A stretch of 64,000 nucleotides of DNA, from the NCBI GenBank assembly GCA_030431455.1, contig JAUIJE010000006.1, forward strand, positions 186,001 through 250,000, read 5' to 3'. This document shows, piece after piece, positions 1-7,802 of this stretch. Under the pieces are notes generated by a model, which saw only the letters and a program-made list of their open reading frames with translations, was not told where the DNA came from and did not search any database. Position numbers and translations under genes: made by a program. Each line of letters begins with the position of its first letter. Position 1 is the first letter of the stretch. This DNA is from a bacterium (GTDB lineage: Bacteria > Myxococcota > UBA727 > JAUIJE01).

Positions 1-2
1 CC

Positions 3-506
3 GGGGTGGACCTGGTCGAGGAGCTGTGCGCGCGCGCGGCCCGGGAAGAGCTCGGGGTCTACCTCCTCGGGGCCCAGCGCGACATCGTCGACCAGGTCGA
101 GCGCAAGCTGTGCCAACGCTATCCAGGGTTGCACATCGCGGGGGTCGACGACGGCTACTTCACGTGGGACGAGGCCCAGGCCCGGGCCGAACACGTGCGC
201 CAGAGTGGGGCCCACATCCTCATCGTGGCCATGGGTGTGCCCCGGCAAGAACGGTTCATCGAGGAATACTGGGAGCAGCTGGGCGTGCCCTTCGCCATCG
301 GGGTGGGCGGCAGCTTCGACGTGGTGGCCGGCCTCCGCCAGCGCGCGCCCCGGGTGGTGCAAGCGGTGGGCATGGAGTGGGCGTTCCGGTTGGCCCAAGA
401 GCCCCGGCGACTGTTCAAGCGCTATCTGATGACCAACTCCCGCTTCATCTGGCAGATGAGCAAAGACATTGCCACGGGCCGCAAGGGCCTTTCGGAGGAT
501 TCATGA
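3..506 (+). CDS. WecG/TagA/CpsF-family glycosyltransferase, 5' end missing
   Basis: The open frame enters from the left edge, so the N-terminus is missing; about 168 residues remain of a family usually near 240. Visible family features are GVYLLGA at the start, the P-G-L-H-I-A-G segment followed by GYF, and the conserved VAMGVPRQERFI and GVGGSFDVVAG blocks. The family transfers N-acetylmannosaminyl or related sugars to a lipid-linked acceptor on the cytoplasmic side of the membrane during surface polysaccharide or teichoic-type polymer synthesis. The stop overlaps the next start (ATGA at 503-506), so it is translationally coupled to the UDP-GlcNAc 2-epimerase that makes UDP-ManNAc, which supports a ManNAc-type donor. 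The exact substrate is inference. Confidence 0.88.
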   Translation, partial: GVDLVEELCARAAREELGVYLLGAQRDIVDQVERKLCQRYPGLHIAGVDDGYFTWDEAQARAEHVRQSGAHILIVAMGVPRQERFIEEYWEQLGVPFAIGVGGSFDVVAGLRQRAPRVVQAVGMEWAFRLAQEPRRLFKRYLMTNSRFIWQMSKDIATGRKGLSEDS

Positions 507-1609
507 GCGCCCGGCGCAAACTCATGGTCGTGCTCGGCACCCGTCCCGAGGCGATCAAGCTCGCCCCGGTGATCCTCGGGGCCAAGGACCGTGCAGACAC
601 ATTTGAGACGGTCGTCATCACCACCGGGCAGCACAAAGAGATGCTCGCCCAGATGCTCGACGAGTTCGGCATCACCCCGGACAAAGACCTCCAGATCATG
701 AAGCCAGACCAGACCCTGGCCCACATCACCACCGCCGCCCTTGAGGGGCTGTCCGACGCGATCACCGCACACCAGCCCGATTGGGTCGTGGTCCAAGGCG
801 ACACCACCACCACCTTCGCCGGCGCCCTCGCGGCGTTCTACCAGAAGGTCAAGGTCGCCCACGTCGAAGCGGGGCTGCGCACCTACGACAAGCACCAGCC
901 CTACCCCGAGGAGATCAACCGAACCCTCACCGGCCATCTCGCCGACATTCACTTCCCCCCGACGACGATGAGCCGGGACAACCTCCTCCGCGAGAACATC
1001 CCCGCCGATCGCATCTTCGTCACCGGCAACACCGCCATCGACGCGTTGTTCTTGACCCTGAAAAAGATGGGCCGGACCCCCAACAAGGCCGGGCCGGTGC
1101 GCCCCCGGGAGCGGATCTTGCTCACCGCCCACCGCCGGGAGAACCAAGGTCCCAACCTGGAACAAATCTGTGACGCGGTGCTCACCCTCGTCGACCGCTA
1201 TCCATCTTTGCAGGTGACCTATCCCGTGCACCTGTCGCCCCGGGTTCGGGCCACGGTGATGCCCAAGCTCGGTGACCACCCGCGGATCACGCTCACCGAC
1301 CCCCTTGGCTATCCAGAGTTTGTCCAGGCGATGGACGACGCCGACATCATCCTCACCGATTCCGGGGGGGTGCAAGAGGAGGCCCCCTCCCTGGGCAAAC
1401 CCGTGCTCGTGTTGCGCGAAAGCACCGAGCGCCCCGAGGCCAGCGAGGCCGGCACCGCCCGCATCGTGGGCGCCGACCGGGATGTGATCGTGCGGGAGAC
1501 CGCCCGGCTGGTGGACGATGACCAGGCCTACGCGGCCATGGCCCGGGCCGACAATCCCTACGGGGACGGCACCGCCGCGGCCCAGATCCTCGACCGCCTC
1601 GCGGGCTGA
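503..1609 (+). CDS. wecB: UDP-N-acetylglucosamine 2-epimerase (non-hydrolysing)
   Basis: Interconverts UDP-GlcNAc and UDP-ManNAc in the cytoplasm, providing the ManNAc donor for surface polymer synthesis. The protein of 368 residues has the usual family length. Visible motifs are GTRPEAIKLAP near the N-terminus, VVQGDTTTT, HVEAGLRT, PYPEEINR, LLTAHRREN and the UDP-binding DSGGVQEEAPSLGKPVLVLR followed by ERPE. The ATG at 503 is preceded by GGAGG at 495-499 and overlaps the upstream glycosyltransferase stop by four bases. A much longer same-frame extension back to base 26 would read through the upstream gene out of frame and is not credible. No other polysaccharide gene follows within the window. 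Confidence 0.95.
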   Translation: MSARRKLMVVLGTRPEAIKLAPVILGAKDRADTFETVVITTGQHKEMLAQMLDEFGITPDKDLQIMKPDQTLAHITTAALEGLSDAITAHQPDWVVVQGDTTTTFAGALAAFYQKVKVAHVEAGLRTYDKHQPYPEEINRTLTGHLADIHFPPTTMSRDNLLRENIPADRIFVTGNTAIDALFLTLKKMGRTPNKAGPVRPRERILLTAHRRENQGPNLEQICDAVLTLVDRYPSLQVTYPVHLSPRVRATVMPKLGDHPRITLTDPLGYPEFVQAMDDADIILTDSGGVQEEAPSLGKPVLVLRESTERPEASEAGTARIVGADRDVIVRETARLVDDDQAYAAMARADNPYGDGTAAAQILDRLAG

Positions 1610-1733
1610 CCCGCGGTCGCGCCGTCCAAGCGCGCACTGGCGCGGATCTCGGCACCCAGCACCATTGGTGGGTGTATGTAGGACACACGCGCACCCGTCG
1701 TACGTATTGCGACACCGCCCTTCACGTCCTACA

Positions 1734-1755
1734 CAACGATCTCACGCGATCGTTG
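1734..1755. repeat. Perfect inverted repeat upstream of lipoprotein gene
   Basis: CAACGATC (1734-1741) and GATCGTTG (1748-1755) form a perfect 8-bp inverted repeat with a 6-base spacer, 22 bases before the ATG of the lipoprotein gene at 1778. It has no following T-run, so it is more likely an operator or 5'-leader hairpin than a terminator. The rest of 1610-1777 holds no gene; a weaker CACCCA/TGGGTG pair lies at about 1655-1676. Confidence 0.4.
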
Positions 1756-1777
1756 CGTCTGGCTGTGTGAGGTCCCC

Positions 1778-3460
1778 ATGTTGTGTCGTTCGTCCGTCGT
1801 CACCGCCGCCCTGGTCGGCATCTCCCTGTTGGCCCACACCGGGTGCCCCTCCGACGACGGCCTCGACGACATCGTGCCCTACATCGAAGTCGGCGACCCC
1901 CTCGAAGAGGGCGGCACCATTTGTGACGAAGACCGCTTCTCCAACTGCGCGTATGCGTTCGGTGAGGTGAGCGTGGGCGAAGGCCGGACGTTCAAGCTCC
2001 AGCTCGAAAACACCGGCGGGGCGAACATGACCATCACCAGCATCGCCATCGATCCCGCCCGGGGCGACGCCAGCCGCTTCACCGTCGAGGGGGTGATCGC
2101 CACCGCCGACAACCCCCTCGTGCTGGAGCCCACCACCGGCCCCGACGCCGTGGCCCCGCTGTTGGTCGACGTCAAGTACATCCCCAACGTCGAAGGCAAT
2201 GACCAGACCGCGTACGTGCTGGTGACGTCGGACGCCGACAACACCGAAAGCAATGACGGGGTCCTCGAGATCAAACTCGTGGCCAACGCCATCGACACCG
2301 GCCGCCCCGAGGTGGTGATCGAACCGGCGCAATGTGACTTTGGCGAGGTCGGTTTGGGGGCCAAAGCGTTCTGCGACATCTCGGTGCGCAACGTCGGGGC
2401 CCGCGACCTCGAGATCCGCGGGGTGGCGTTCCTCGATGACACCACCTTCCCCTCGGTGTTCAACGCCGAGACCATCGTGCCCATCCCCTCTTTCGTGGCC
2501 CCGGGCACCGCGTTGTCGATCCGCTTCTCCGCGTCTCCGACGTCGCCCCAGGTGCAACGCAACACCTTTGTGCTCAGCAGCAACGATCCCTTGAGCCCCG
2601 ATGTCGAAGTGCCGCTCGAGGTGCTCGGGGCCGAGGCCCCCACCGCGGTGGCCCGGGTGCTCGCGATCAATAACATTCCGACCAACCAAGCCACCCCCGA
2701 CGTGCGCCCCCTCGACGACGTGGTGGTCACCGGCGAGGACTCGGTGCCGGCCCAGAGCAACGGCACCATCGTGGCCTACACCTGGGAGCTTTTGAGCCAG
2801 CCCCAACAAAGCTCGGTGACGCTGTCGACGCCGGCGGGCATGACCACCGGCTTCCGCTTCAACAGCGCGCAGGGGGTGGTCAACGGCCTCGACGTCGCGG
2901 GGGAGTACGTGGTCCGCTTGACCGTCGAGGACGACGCCGGCCTGGTGTCCACCAACGACGCCCGGGTGGTGCTCAACGCGGTGCCGAGCGAGGCGTTGCA
3001 CGTCGAGCTCACCTGGGAGTCGCCCAACTGGGACCTCGACCTCCACATGATCCGCGGGGCCGACGACTTTTGTTCGGACACCAGCTGCTACTACGGCAAC
3101 TGCAAGCCCGGCGACCCCAGCTACCCGGAGTGGGACGGCTTCGGCGGGCGGGGCGAGGGCGACCCGGTGCTCGACATCGACGACCTCGACGGCTACGGCC
3201 CGGAGAACATCAACATCGACGCGCCCACCGACGGCACCTACCGCGCCGCGGTGCACACCTACTCGTCCAGCCTGGATGAGGACGTCGGCGTCACGGTGAA
3301 GGTCTACGTCAACGGGGCGCTGGCCTACGACGACTACCGCATCATGAGCGGCGGCGACGAGCTGTGGGAAGTGGTGGAGATCTCGTGGAGCAACGGGGTG
3401 CCCACGGTGTTCCCCGTGAACCTCTACGACACCAGCGGCGGCAACTGCAGCTCGTACTGA
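1778..3460 (+). CDS. Putative surface lipoprotein with choice-of-anchor-type repeats and YfaP-like C-terminus
   Basis: Secreted protein of 560 residues. The N-terminus has a hydrophobic signal ending in LLAHTGC (Cys23), a plausible though imperfect lipobox. Two similar beta-sandwich segments follow (roughly residues 45-170 and 175-285), with phrases such as FKLQLENTGGA and CDISVRNVGARDLEI that resemble the choice-of-anchor D/HYDIN group. A PKD-like segment spans about 290-405 and a C-terminal domain about 405-560. That last domain, with LTWESPNWDLDLHM, the Cys pair in its loop and TYRAAVHTYSS, resembles the YfaP/DUF2135-type fold. GAGG at 1771-1774 supports the ATG at 1778. It probably sits on the cell surface; ligand and role are unknown. 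It ends 11 bases from a convergent gene with no obvious terminator between them. Confidence 0.75.
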   Translation: MLCRSSVVTAALVGISLLAHTGCPSDDGLDDIVPYIEVGDPLEEGGTICDEDRFSNCAYAFGEVSVGEGRTFKLQLENTGGANMTITSIAIDPARGDASRFTVEGVIATADNPLVLEPTTGPDAVAPLLVDVKYIPNVEGNDQTAYVLVTSDADNTESNDGVLEIKLVANAIDTGRPEVVIEPAQCDFGEVGLGAKAFCDISVRNVGARDLEIRGVAFLDDTTFPSVFNAETIVPIPSFVAPGTALSIRFSASPTSPQVQRNTFVLSSNDPLSPDVEVPLEVLGAEAPTAVARVLAINNIPTNQATPDVRPLDDVVVTGEDSVPAQSNGTIVAYTWELLSQPQQSSVTLSTPAGMTTGFRFNSAQGVVNGLDVAGEYVVRLTVEDDAGLVSTNDARVVLNAVPSEALHVELTWESPNWDLDLHMIRGADDFCSDTSCYYGNCKPGDPSYPEWDGFGGRGEGDPVLDIDDLDGYGPENINIDAPTDGTYRAAVHTYSSSLDEDVGVTVKVYVNGALAYDDYRIMSGGDELWEVVEISWSNGVPTVFPVNLYDTSGGNCSSY

Positions 3461-3471
3461 CCTCGCGCGGG

Positions 3472-4503
3472 TTAGCCGGCGCAGTCGGTGATCAGGGGGA
3501 CGACGTCGAACTCGTCGGCGGTGTCCAACTGGTCATAGCGGCCGGCGCCGGCCTCGGCGAGCCCGAGAAGAATGCTCTTCAGGGTGCAGGCGTCGATGCC
3601 CGCGAACGGGTCGAGGCCCGCGGGCAGTTCGCTGCTCACCAAATGCCCGGCGTGAAAACGAAACCGAACCGCCCCCGCGGCCTCGACGTCCGCGCGCATC
3701 GCCGCGACCTCGGCGCGCAGCCCTTCGCTCCGGTTGCGGTCGTCGCCCACGGCGAACCCGGGCAGCACCTGCGGTCCCGCATCCTCCTCGTAGGTTGTGC
3801 GGAGGTTGCTCAAGAAGGCGGCGTCGTTGCACAAGGCTAGCTCCTGCAGGCCCTGGCAATAGACCGCATCGGGGCTCGCCTCCGGCAGGTTGTTGTTCGG
3901 GCATTCGTCCGCGAGGGGGCCGAGGGCGCCCACGGTCTCGGCGTTGGCCTCGCAACACCGCGGGGTGGGCGCGCCGTCGCTCATGAGCACGACCTCGTAG
4001 AAGGTCCGCGCCCGGTCTGCGGGGCTCAGGTTGTTGACGTCGTCGAGCAAAGCGGCGCGCAACGCGGCCAGCGTGCCCTCGAGGTCGGTCTGGACATCCG
4101 AGGCCAAGACCCAACCCGGGACCAGGAAATCCGCCGCGGGCATGAACACAGGCTCGCCCCAGGGGCGCAGGCCGACGCCGAGGGCCATGATGTGGCTGTC
4201 CGCCACGTCGGCGTAGTGACCCGCCACCGCGCGCATCGCGTCCCGGCGGCGGCCGGTGGGATCGACGAACTGCAGTGAACCCGACACATCGACCAACATC
4301 ACCAACCGGACGTTTGCTTCGCCGGGCAAGACCTCGACGGGGTCGCAGGGCCCGCCCGCGTCCGGCCCCGCGTCGACCGCGCCCGTCCCGGCGTCGAGGC
4401 CCCCCGCGTCCTGGCGCACGTCGGGCAGCGGCGCGCACGCCGACTCGCAGCCAAACCACCCGCACCCCGCCGCCAACGCGACCCACGCCATCTTGCTGTG
4501 CAT
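3472..4503 (-). CDS. vWA-domain lipoprotein
   Basis: Protein of about 343 residues, starting from the ATG at 4503; the frame stays open upstream to 4779 but that stretch is low-complexity and lacks a signal peptide. The N-terminus carries a short hydrophobic segment with two possible lipobox cysteines (AAGC and WFGC). A Gly/Asp/Ala-rich linker follows (residues about 28-50), then a von Willebrand A-type domain beginning [13 protein letters not shown], where D-x-S-G-S is the metal-ion-dependent adhesion site. Many cysteines lie in the second half. vWA domains bind proteins or surfaces through a divalent metal. It probably acts outside the cell. The substrate is unknown. Confidence 0.75.
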   Translation of the reverse strand: MHSKMAWVALAAGCGWFGCESACAPLPDVRQDAGGLDAGTGAVDAGPDAGGPCDPVEVLPGEANVRLVMLVDVSGSLQFVDPTGRRRDAMRAVAGHYADVADSHIMALGVGLRPWGEPVFMPAADFLVPGWVLASDVQTDLEGTLAALRAALLDDVNNLSPADRARTFYEVVLMSDGAPTPRCCEANAETVGALGPLADECPNNNLPEASPDAVYCQGLQELALCNDAAFLSNLRTTYEEDAGPQVLPGFAVGDDRNRSEGLRAEVAAMRADVEAAGAVRFRFHAGHLVSSELPAGLDPFAGIDACTLKSILLGLAEAGAGRYDQLDTADEFDVVPLITDCAG

Positions 4504-4938
4504 GTCCGAACCCCCGCACAGGGTAGCGCGGGGTGCGCCCAGATCTCGTGTAAGTCCTTGACCACACTTGGCTTTTGGCGCCAACCGCAACCGCCGTCCG
4601 CCCCACCCGGATCCATAGAGAGGGCTCGATGCCGCGTCGTTCCGGAGCGCGTCGTCGATGGCCACGTCAGACGTGTCACTCGCACACCGGCGAGGGGCGG
4701 GACCGGCTTGTCCCGCGGGGCACATCGGCGGCGGCGGGGGCGGGCCCTCGCCCCCGATCCGCCAAACCCCCAAAAACACAGCTTTTCAAAATCTCTTTTG
4801 CGCCCGCCAATCTCCCCGGGCGGCGAGAGCCCATTTGACATCCCCGCCCAGTGTGCGTTCACTCCCCACACCGCGTGGTCATGCCGATCACACGCGTGTT
4901 GCGCCCCAAGGCGCGCACAAGACGGAAAGGAACCCCCC
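4504..4938. other. Divergent intergenic region, no gene seen
   Basis: This 435-base gap separates the vWA lipoprotein (leftward) from the rpsP operon (rightward). It codes for nothing convincing: frames crossing it are basic, low-complexity and have no ribosome-binding site. It contains a GGGGGCG/CGCCCCC hairpin around 4736-4755, an A/T-rich patch near 4771-4800 (unusual here), and a promoter-like TTGACA at 4835. It is long enough for both promoters and a leader for autoregulation of the ribosomal protein operon, but no recognised leader RNA was identified. Confidence 0.5.
4835..4863 (+). promoter_or_regulatory. Putative sigma70-type promoter of rpsP operon
   Basis: A consensus -35 TTGACA (4835-4840) is followed after 17 bases by TTCACT (4858-4863), a weak -10. 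It lies about 75 bases upstream of rpsP in the region where the operon promoter is expected. Confidence 0.4.
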
Positions 4939-5196
4939 ATGGTCGTGATTCGACTCGCCCGAGGCGGCGCCAAAAAGCGCCCGTTTTACCGCATTGTTGT
5001 CGCCGATCGCCGGATGCCCCGCGACGGTCGCTTTATTGAGCAGGTCGGCTACCACGACCCCAACCGCGACGAGAACGGCACCATGGTCAAGCTCGATCGC
5101 ATCGACCACTGGCTCGACAAGGGCGCTCAGCTGTCCGAGACCTGCGGCCACATCGTGGCGCGGTACCGCACGGCGCAGCCCAAAGCCGACGCCTGA
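4939..5196 (+). CDS. rpsP: 30S ribosomal protein bS16
   Basis: Small ribosomal subunit protein of 85 residues, the normal size for bS16. The N-terminus [20 protein letters not shown] is the family signature and is followed by VGYHDP and the [11 protein letters not shown] segment. It binds 16S rRNA in the body of the 30S subunit and helps assembly. GGAAAGGAA at 4924-4932 precedes the ATG at 4939; a longer in-frame reading back to 4498 has no family similarity. It is the first gene of a tightly packed operon (khpA, rimM, trmD, SPOUT methyltransferase). Confidence 0.97.
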   Translation: MVVIRLARGGAKKRPFYRIVVADRRMPRDGRFIEQVGYHDPNRDENGTMVKLDRIDHWLDKGAQLSETCGHIVARYRTAQPKADA

Positions 5197-5201
5197 TCGC
5201 C

Positions 5202-5492
5202 GTGCGCGAGCTCGTCGATTACCTCGCCCGGGCCCTGGTCGATGACCCGGCGCCGGTCGAGGTCACCGAAGAAAAGAACGGCGACGACGTGCTCTACCTG
5301 GTCAAGGTGGGGCGCAAGGACCTGGGCAAGGTGATCGGCAAAAAGGGCCGCACCGCCAAGGCCCTGCGCACGTTGTTGTCCGCGGTGGGCACGTTGCAGA
5401 ACGTGCGCGCCGGCCTCGAGATCGTCGAGCCCGACGAGGACGAGGGCAAAGCCAAATCCAAAAACAAGCCGGCGGCCGACGCAGACCAATGA
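5202..5492 (+). CDS. khpA: RNA-binding KH domain protein KhpA
   Basis: Protein of 96 residues with a single type II KH domain. The RNA-contacting loop is VIGKKGR (residues about 46-52), inside a G-K-V-I-G-K-K-G-R-T-A-K-A-L-R stretch typical of KhpA/YlqC. The acidic, Lys/Ala-rich C-terminal tail is disordered. The family is a small RNA chaperone that often pairs with KhpB/Jag and affects cell size or division in other bacteria. The start is GTG at 5202, five bases after the rpsP stop. Its place between rpsP and rimM is the conserved order in many bacteria. Confidence 0.93.
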   Translation: MRELVDYLARALVDDPAPVEVTEEKNGDDVLYLVKVGRKDLGKVIGKKGRTAKALRTLLSAVGTLQNVRAGLEIVEPDEDEGKAKSKNKPAADADQ

Positions 5493-6019
5493 GCGATGGC
5501 TCGAAGCTGCGGCTCGGCGTGATCACCCGCCCCCACGGGGTGCGGGGGGCGGTCCGGGTGCGCTTGGACAACCCCGACTCTGCGGTGTTCGCGCCCGGGC
5601 TCGAGGTCGGTCTCGACGACGGGCGCACCCTCACCATCGAGGGGGTGTTCGGCCAAGGCGACCGGCTGCACTTCGCGGGGGTCAACAGCCGCAACGACGC
5701 CGAGGGGCTCCGGGGGCGCGTGCTGTTGGTGCCCCGGGACATCCTGCCCGCGCCCGATGACGATGAAGTGTATTTGGTCGACGTCATCGGCGCGCAGGTC
5801 CTGCTCGAGGACGGCACCCCGCTTGGCACCATTTCGCGGTTCTGGGACAACGGGGCCCAGCCCATCGCTGACGTGAAGACGGCTTCGGGCGAAGTCTCGA
5901 TGCCGTTTGTGCCCGGCCTGCTCGTCGACGTGGACGTCGACGCCATGCGGGTGGTGGTGCGCCCTCCCGAGGGGCTGTTCTTCGGCGAGGCGGATGAAGT
6001 CCCCGAGGGCTCGTCGTGA
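5489..6019 (+). CDS. rimM: 16S rRNA processing protein RimM
   Basis: Protein of 176 residues, the usual length, with N-terminal RimM domain (L-G-V-I-T-R-P-H-G-V-R-G-A) and C-terminal PRC barrel (V-Y-L-V-D-V-I-G, about residues 95-165, with MPFVPGLLVDVDV). RimM helps late maturation of the 30S head domain and binds uS19. The ATG overlaps the khpA stop (ATGA at 5489-5492) and the end overlaps the trmD start, so the three genes are translationally coupled. Confidence 0.95.
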   Translation: MSDGSKLRLGVITRPHGVRGAVRVRLDNPDSAVFAPGLEVGLDDGRTLTIEGVFGQGDRLHFAGVNSRNDAEGLRGRVLLVPRDILPAPDDDEVYLVDVIGAQVLLEDGTPLGTISRFWDNGAQPIADVKTASGEVSMPFVPGLLVDVDVDAMRVVVRPPEGLFFGEADEVPEGSS

Positions 6020-6777
6020 CCCGGCGCTACAGCGTGGTGGGGTTGTTCCCCGAGCTGGTGCGGGCCGCGGCCGAGACCAGCGTGCTCGGGCGGGCCAAAG
6101 CCGACGGGCGGTTTGTGCTCGACGAGGTGCGGCTGCGGGACTTCGCCACCGACAAGCACCACACGGTGGACGACACCCCCGCGGGGGGCGGGCCCGGGCT
6201 GGTGATGAAGATCGACGTGGTCGCGGCCGCCATCGCCCACGCCAAGGGCCTCGGCCAAGGGCGGCAACGGGTGGTGCTGATGAGCGCGGCGGGCGGGCGG
6301 TTCGACGATGCCGCGGCCAGCCGGTTGGCCGGGTACGACCACGTGGTGTTTGTGTGCGGCCGGTTCGAGGGCATCGACGCGCGGGTCGCGGCGTATGTGG
6401 ACGAGGCCCTGAGCATTGGGGACTACGTGCTCACCGGCGGGGAGCTGGCCGCGTCGGTGATGCTCGACGCGGTGTTGCGCAAGGTGCCGGACGTGCTCGG
6501 CAACGAACAATCCGCGGCCACCGAATCCCACGTCGCGCCCCGGCTCGAGCACCGGCAATACACCCGGCCTGTTGTGTACGAAGGACGCGCGATTCCGCCG
6601 GTGCTGATGAGTGGGCACCACGGGCGCATCGAACAAGCGCGCAAAAAGGACGGTCTGGTCGAGACCGCGGCCCACCGGCCGGACCTGCTCGCGCGCGCGC
6701 CGCTGAGCGATGCCGAACGGCGGCTGCTCGATGACGATCGCGTCGAGACCTTGGCGTATGAAGAGGAGAGCGCATGA
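6016..6777 (+). CDS. trmD: tRNA (guanine-N1)-methyltransferase
   Basis: SPOUT-class enzyme of 253 residues that methylates G37 at N1 in tRNAs reading codons starting with C or G-rich anticodons, using S-adenosylmethionine, and so prevents frameshifting. Motifs seen are GLFPEL at the N-terminus, PAGGGPGLVMK, VFVCGRFEGID, and the knot signature Y-V-L-T-G-G-E-L-A, with V-A-P-R-L-E-H-R-Q-Y-T-R-P in the C-terminal part. The start is GTG at 6016, overlapping the rimM stop (GTGA). Confidence 0.96.
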   Translation: MTRRYSVVGLFPELVRAAAETSVLGRAKADGRFVLDEVRLRDFATDKHHTVDDTPAGGGPGLVMKIDVVAAAIAHAKGLGQGRQRVVLMSAAGGRFDDAAASRLAGYDHVVFVCGRFEGIDARVAAYVDEALSIGDYVLTGGELAASVMLDAVLRKVPDVLGNEQSAATESHVAPRLEHRQYTRPVVYEGRAIPPVLMSGHHGRIEQARKKDGLVETAAHRPDLLARAPLSDAERRLLDDDRVETLAYEEESA

Positions 6778-7328
6778 CCCGGGTGGCGGTGGCTTTGGTG
6801 CACTATCCCTGCGTGGACAAACACGGCGAGATTTACGCCACGAGCATCACCAACCTCGATGTGCACGACATCGCCCGGAGCGCGCGCACCTACGGGGTAG
6901 ACGCGTTCTACATCGTGCACCCCATCGAGGCGCAGCAGAAGCTGGCGCGGGCGATTTGTGGGTTCTGGTCCGAGGACAAGCACGCCCAGAAAAACCCCGA
7001 CCGGAACGAGGCGCTGTCCCGCGCCCGGGTGGTGGCCTCCCTGGAGGACGCCTACGCCCAAGAGGAGGCCGAGACGGGGGGACCGCTGCGCCGGGTGGCG
7101 ACCTCCGCGCGCGCCGAGGGGGCCACGGTCTCCTTTGACGCGGTGCGGACAGATATCGCAAGTGGCCGAAATTCCTTCGTTTTTTTCGGAACCGGCCACG
7201 GCCTATCGACACAATGTTTGGAATGGGCTGATGACATCCTGGAACCGATCCGGGGCACAGACACCTACAACCACCTATCTGTGCGGTCTGCGGCCGCGAT
7301 TGTAATGGATCGGCTGCTTTCCCCGTAA
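6774..7328 (+). CDS. SPOUT-class RNA methyltransferase (PF09936-type)
   Basis: Protein of 184 residues starting at the ATG that overlaps the trmD stop (ATGA at 6774-6777). It resembles the small SAM-dependent RNA methyltransferase family typified by Thermotoga TM1570: V-A-L-V-H-Y-P near the N-terminus, TSITNLDVHDIARSARTYG, and a C-terminal FFGTGHGLS then Y-N-H-L-S-V-R-S-A-A-A-I forming the knot. The family occurs next to or fused to TrmD in several phyla; its RNA target is not known. It takes the place where rplS is often found. The AT content rises in its last third. Confidence 0.88.
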   Translation: MTRVAVALVHYPCVDKHGEIYATSITNLDVHDIARSARTYGVDAFYIVHPIEAQQKLARAICGFWSEDKHAQKNPDRNEALSRARVVASLEDAYAQEEAETGGPLRRVATSARAEGATVSFDAVRTDIASGRNSFVFFGTGHGLSTQCLEWADDILEPIRGTDTYNHLSVRSAAAIVMDRLLSP

Positions 7329-7350
7329 CTGCAGCTAGAGCCTTGCATTC

Positions 7351-7379
7351 TTGCCGCGTCTGCGGAGGTTGGCTAGGGT
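7351..7379 (+). promoter_or_regulatory. Putative promoter of the MNIO peptide operon
   Basis: TTGCCG (7351-7356), 17-base spacer, TAGGGT (7374-7379). It lies in the 162-base gap between the tRNA-modification operon and the small lipoprotein gene, implying an untranslated leader of about 105 bases. That leader contains a small TCGGGG/CCCCGA hairpin (7390-7408). No better match was seen by eye. Confidence 0.4.
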
Positions 7380-7490
7380 CCACGAGATGTCGGGGGGGAG
7401 AGCCCCGAGAATTATGATGCGCCGCGTCTGTACGGACCGGCCGAACCGGAGCGGGTTGCACAGCAGCCAGCCGATTCAAGTGAGGAAAGC

Positions 7491-7742
7491 ATGATCAAGG
7501 GTGTTGGAAATGTTTTGAAAGTGGCGCTGGTTGCCGGCGCCATCACTGTGGGCGGCCTGTCGGCCTGTGACGGCGGCACCGGTGACGGTGACGGCGACGG
7601 CGACGGCGATGGCGATGGCGACGGCGATGCCGACGCGGGTTGCCCGAGCTGCGGCTCGGCGGACGCGGGTTGCCCGAGCTGTGGCGCCGCGGACGCGGGT
7701 TGCCCGAGCTGCGGCTCCGCGGACGCTGGCTGCGGGAGCTGA
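7491..7742 (+). CDS. Small Cys-repeat lipoprotein, candidate RiPP precursor
   Basis: Protein of 83 residues with three parts. Residues 1-26 form a signal peptide ending in the lipobox L-S-A-C (Cys26, followed by Asp27). Residues 31-46 are eight Gly-Asp repeats, a flexible acidic spacer. Residues 48-83 are 3.5 copies of a ten-residue unit (DAGCPSCGSA, DAGCPSCGAA, DAGCPSCGSA, DAGCGS) carrying seven cysteines. GAGGA at 7482-7486 supports the ATG. The next genes are a DUF692 MNIO enzyme and a DUF2063 partner, the pair that modifies Cys residues in short exported peptides (bufferins, HvfA type), so this is probably the substrate. Lipid anchoring plus CPSC repeats differs from the EGKCG-type precursors I know of. 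A metal-binding role for copper or iron is inference. Confidence 0.8.
   Translation: MIKGVGNVLKVALVAGAITVGGLSACDGGTGDGDGDGDGDGDGDGDADAGCPSCGSADAGCPSCGAADAGCPSCGSADAGCGS
7632..7739 (+). repeat. 30-bp tandem repeat encoding the Cys units
   Basis: Three 30-bp units (7632-7661, 7662-7691, 7692-7721) and a partial fourth (7722-7739) start with GACGCGGGTTGCCCGAGCTG, varying only at a few positions. Near identity at silent sites indicates recent duplication, so copy number may vary among relatives. Confidence 0.9.
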
Positions 7743-7762
7743 TCGCAGCGTTTCGCCTGCGC

Positions 7763-7793
7763 GACCCCGGCTTCGGCCGGGGTCGTTTGTTTT
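7763..7793 (+). terminator. Hairpin with U-tract between precursor and MNIO gene (attenuator)
   Basis: GACCCCGGC (7763-7771), loop TTCG (7772-7775) and GCCGGGGTC (7776-7784) make a perfect 9-bp stem with a stable UUCG loop, followed by GTTTGTTTT (7785-7793). It sits 20 bases after the precursor stop. The GGAGG ribosome-binding site of the next gene (7794-7798) follows at once, so read-through is needed to express the enzymes. Partial termination would give more precursor than enzyme mRNA. Confidence 0.85.
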
Positions 7794-7802
7794 GGAGGCC
7801 CC

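Noticed and set aside
26-502. N-terminal extension of wecB in its own frame
   Set aside because: Overlaps the real glycosyltransferase in another frame and is Arg/Pro-rich noise; the family start is at 503.
4835-4846. TTGACATCCCCG as half of the fatty-acid operator
   Set aside because: The second half ATGTCAA is missing; it is better read as a -35 box of rpsP.
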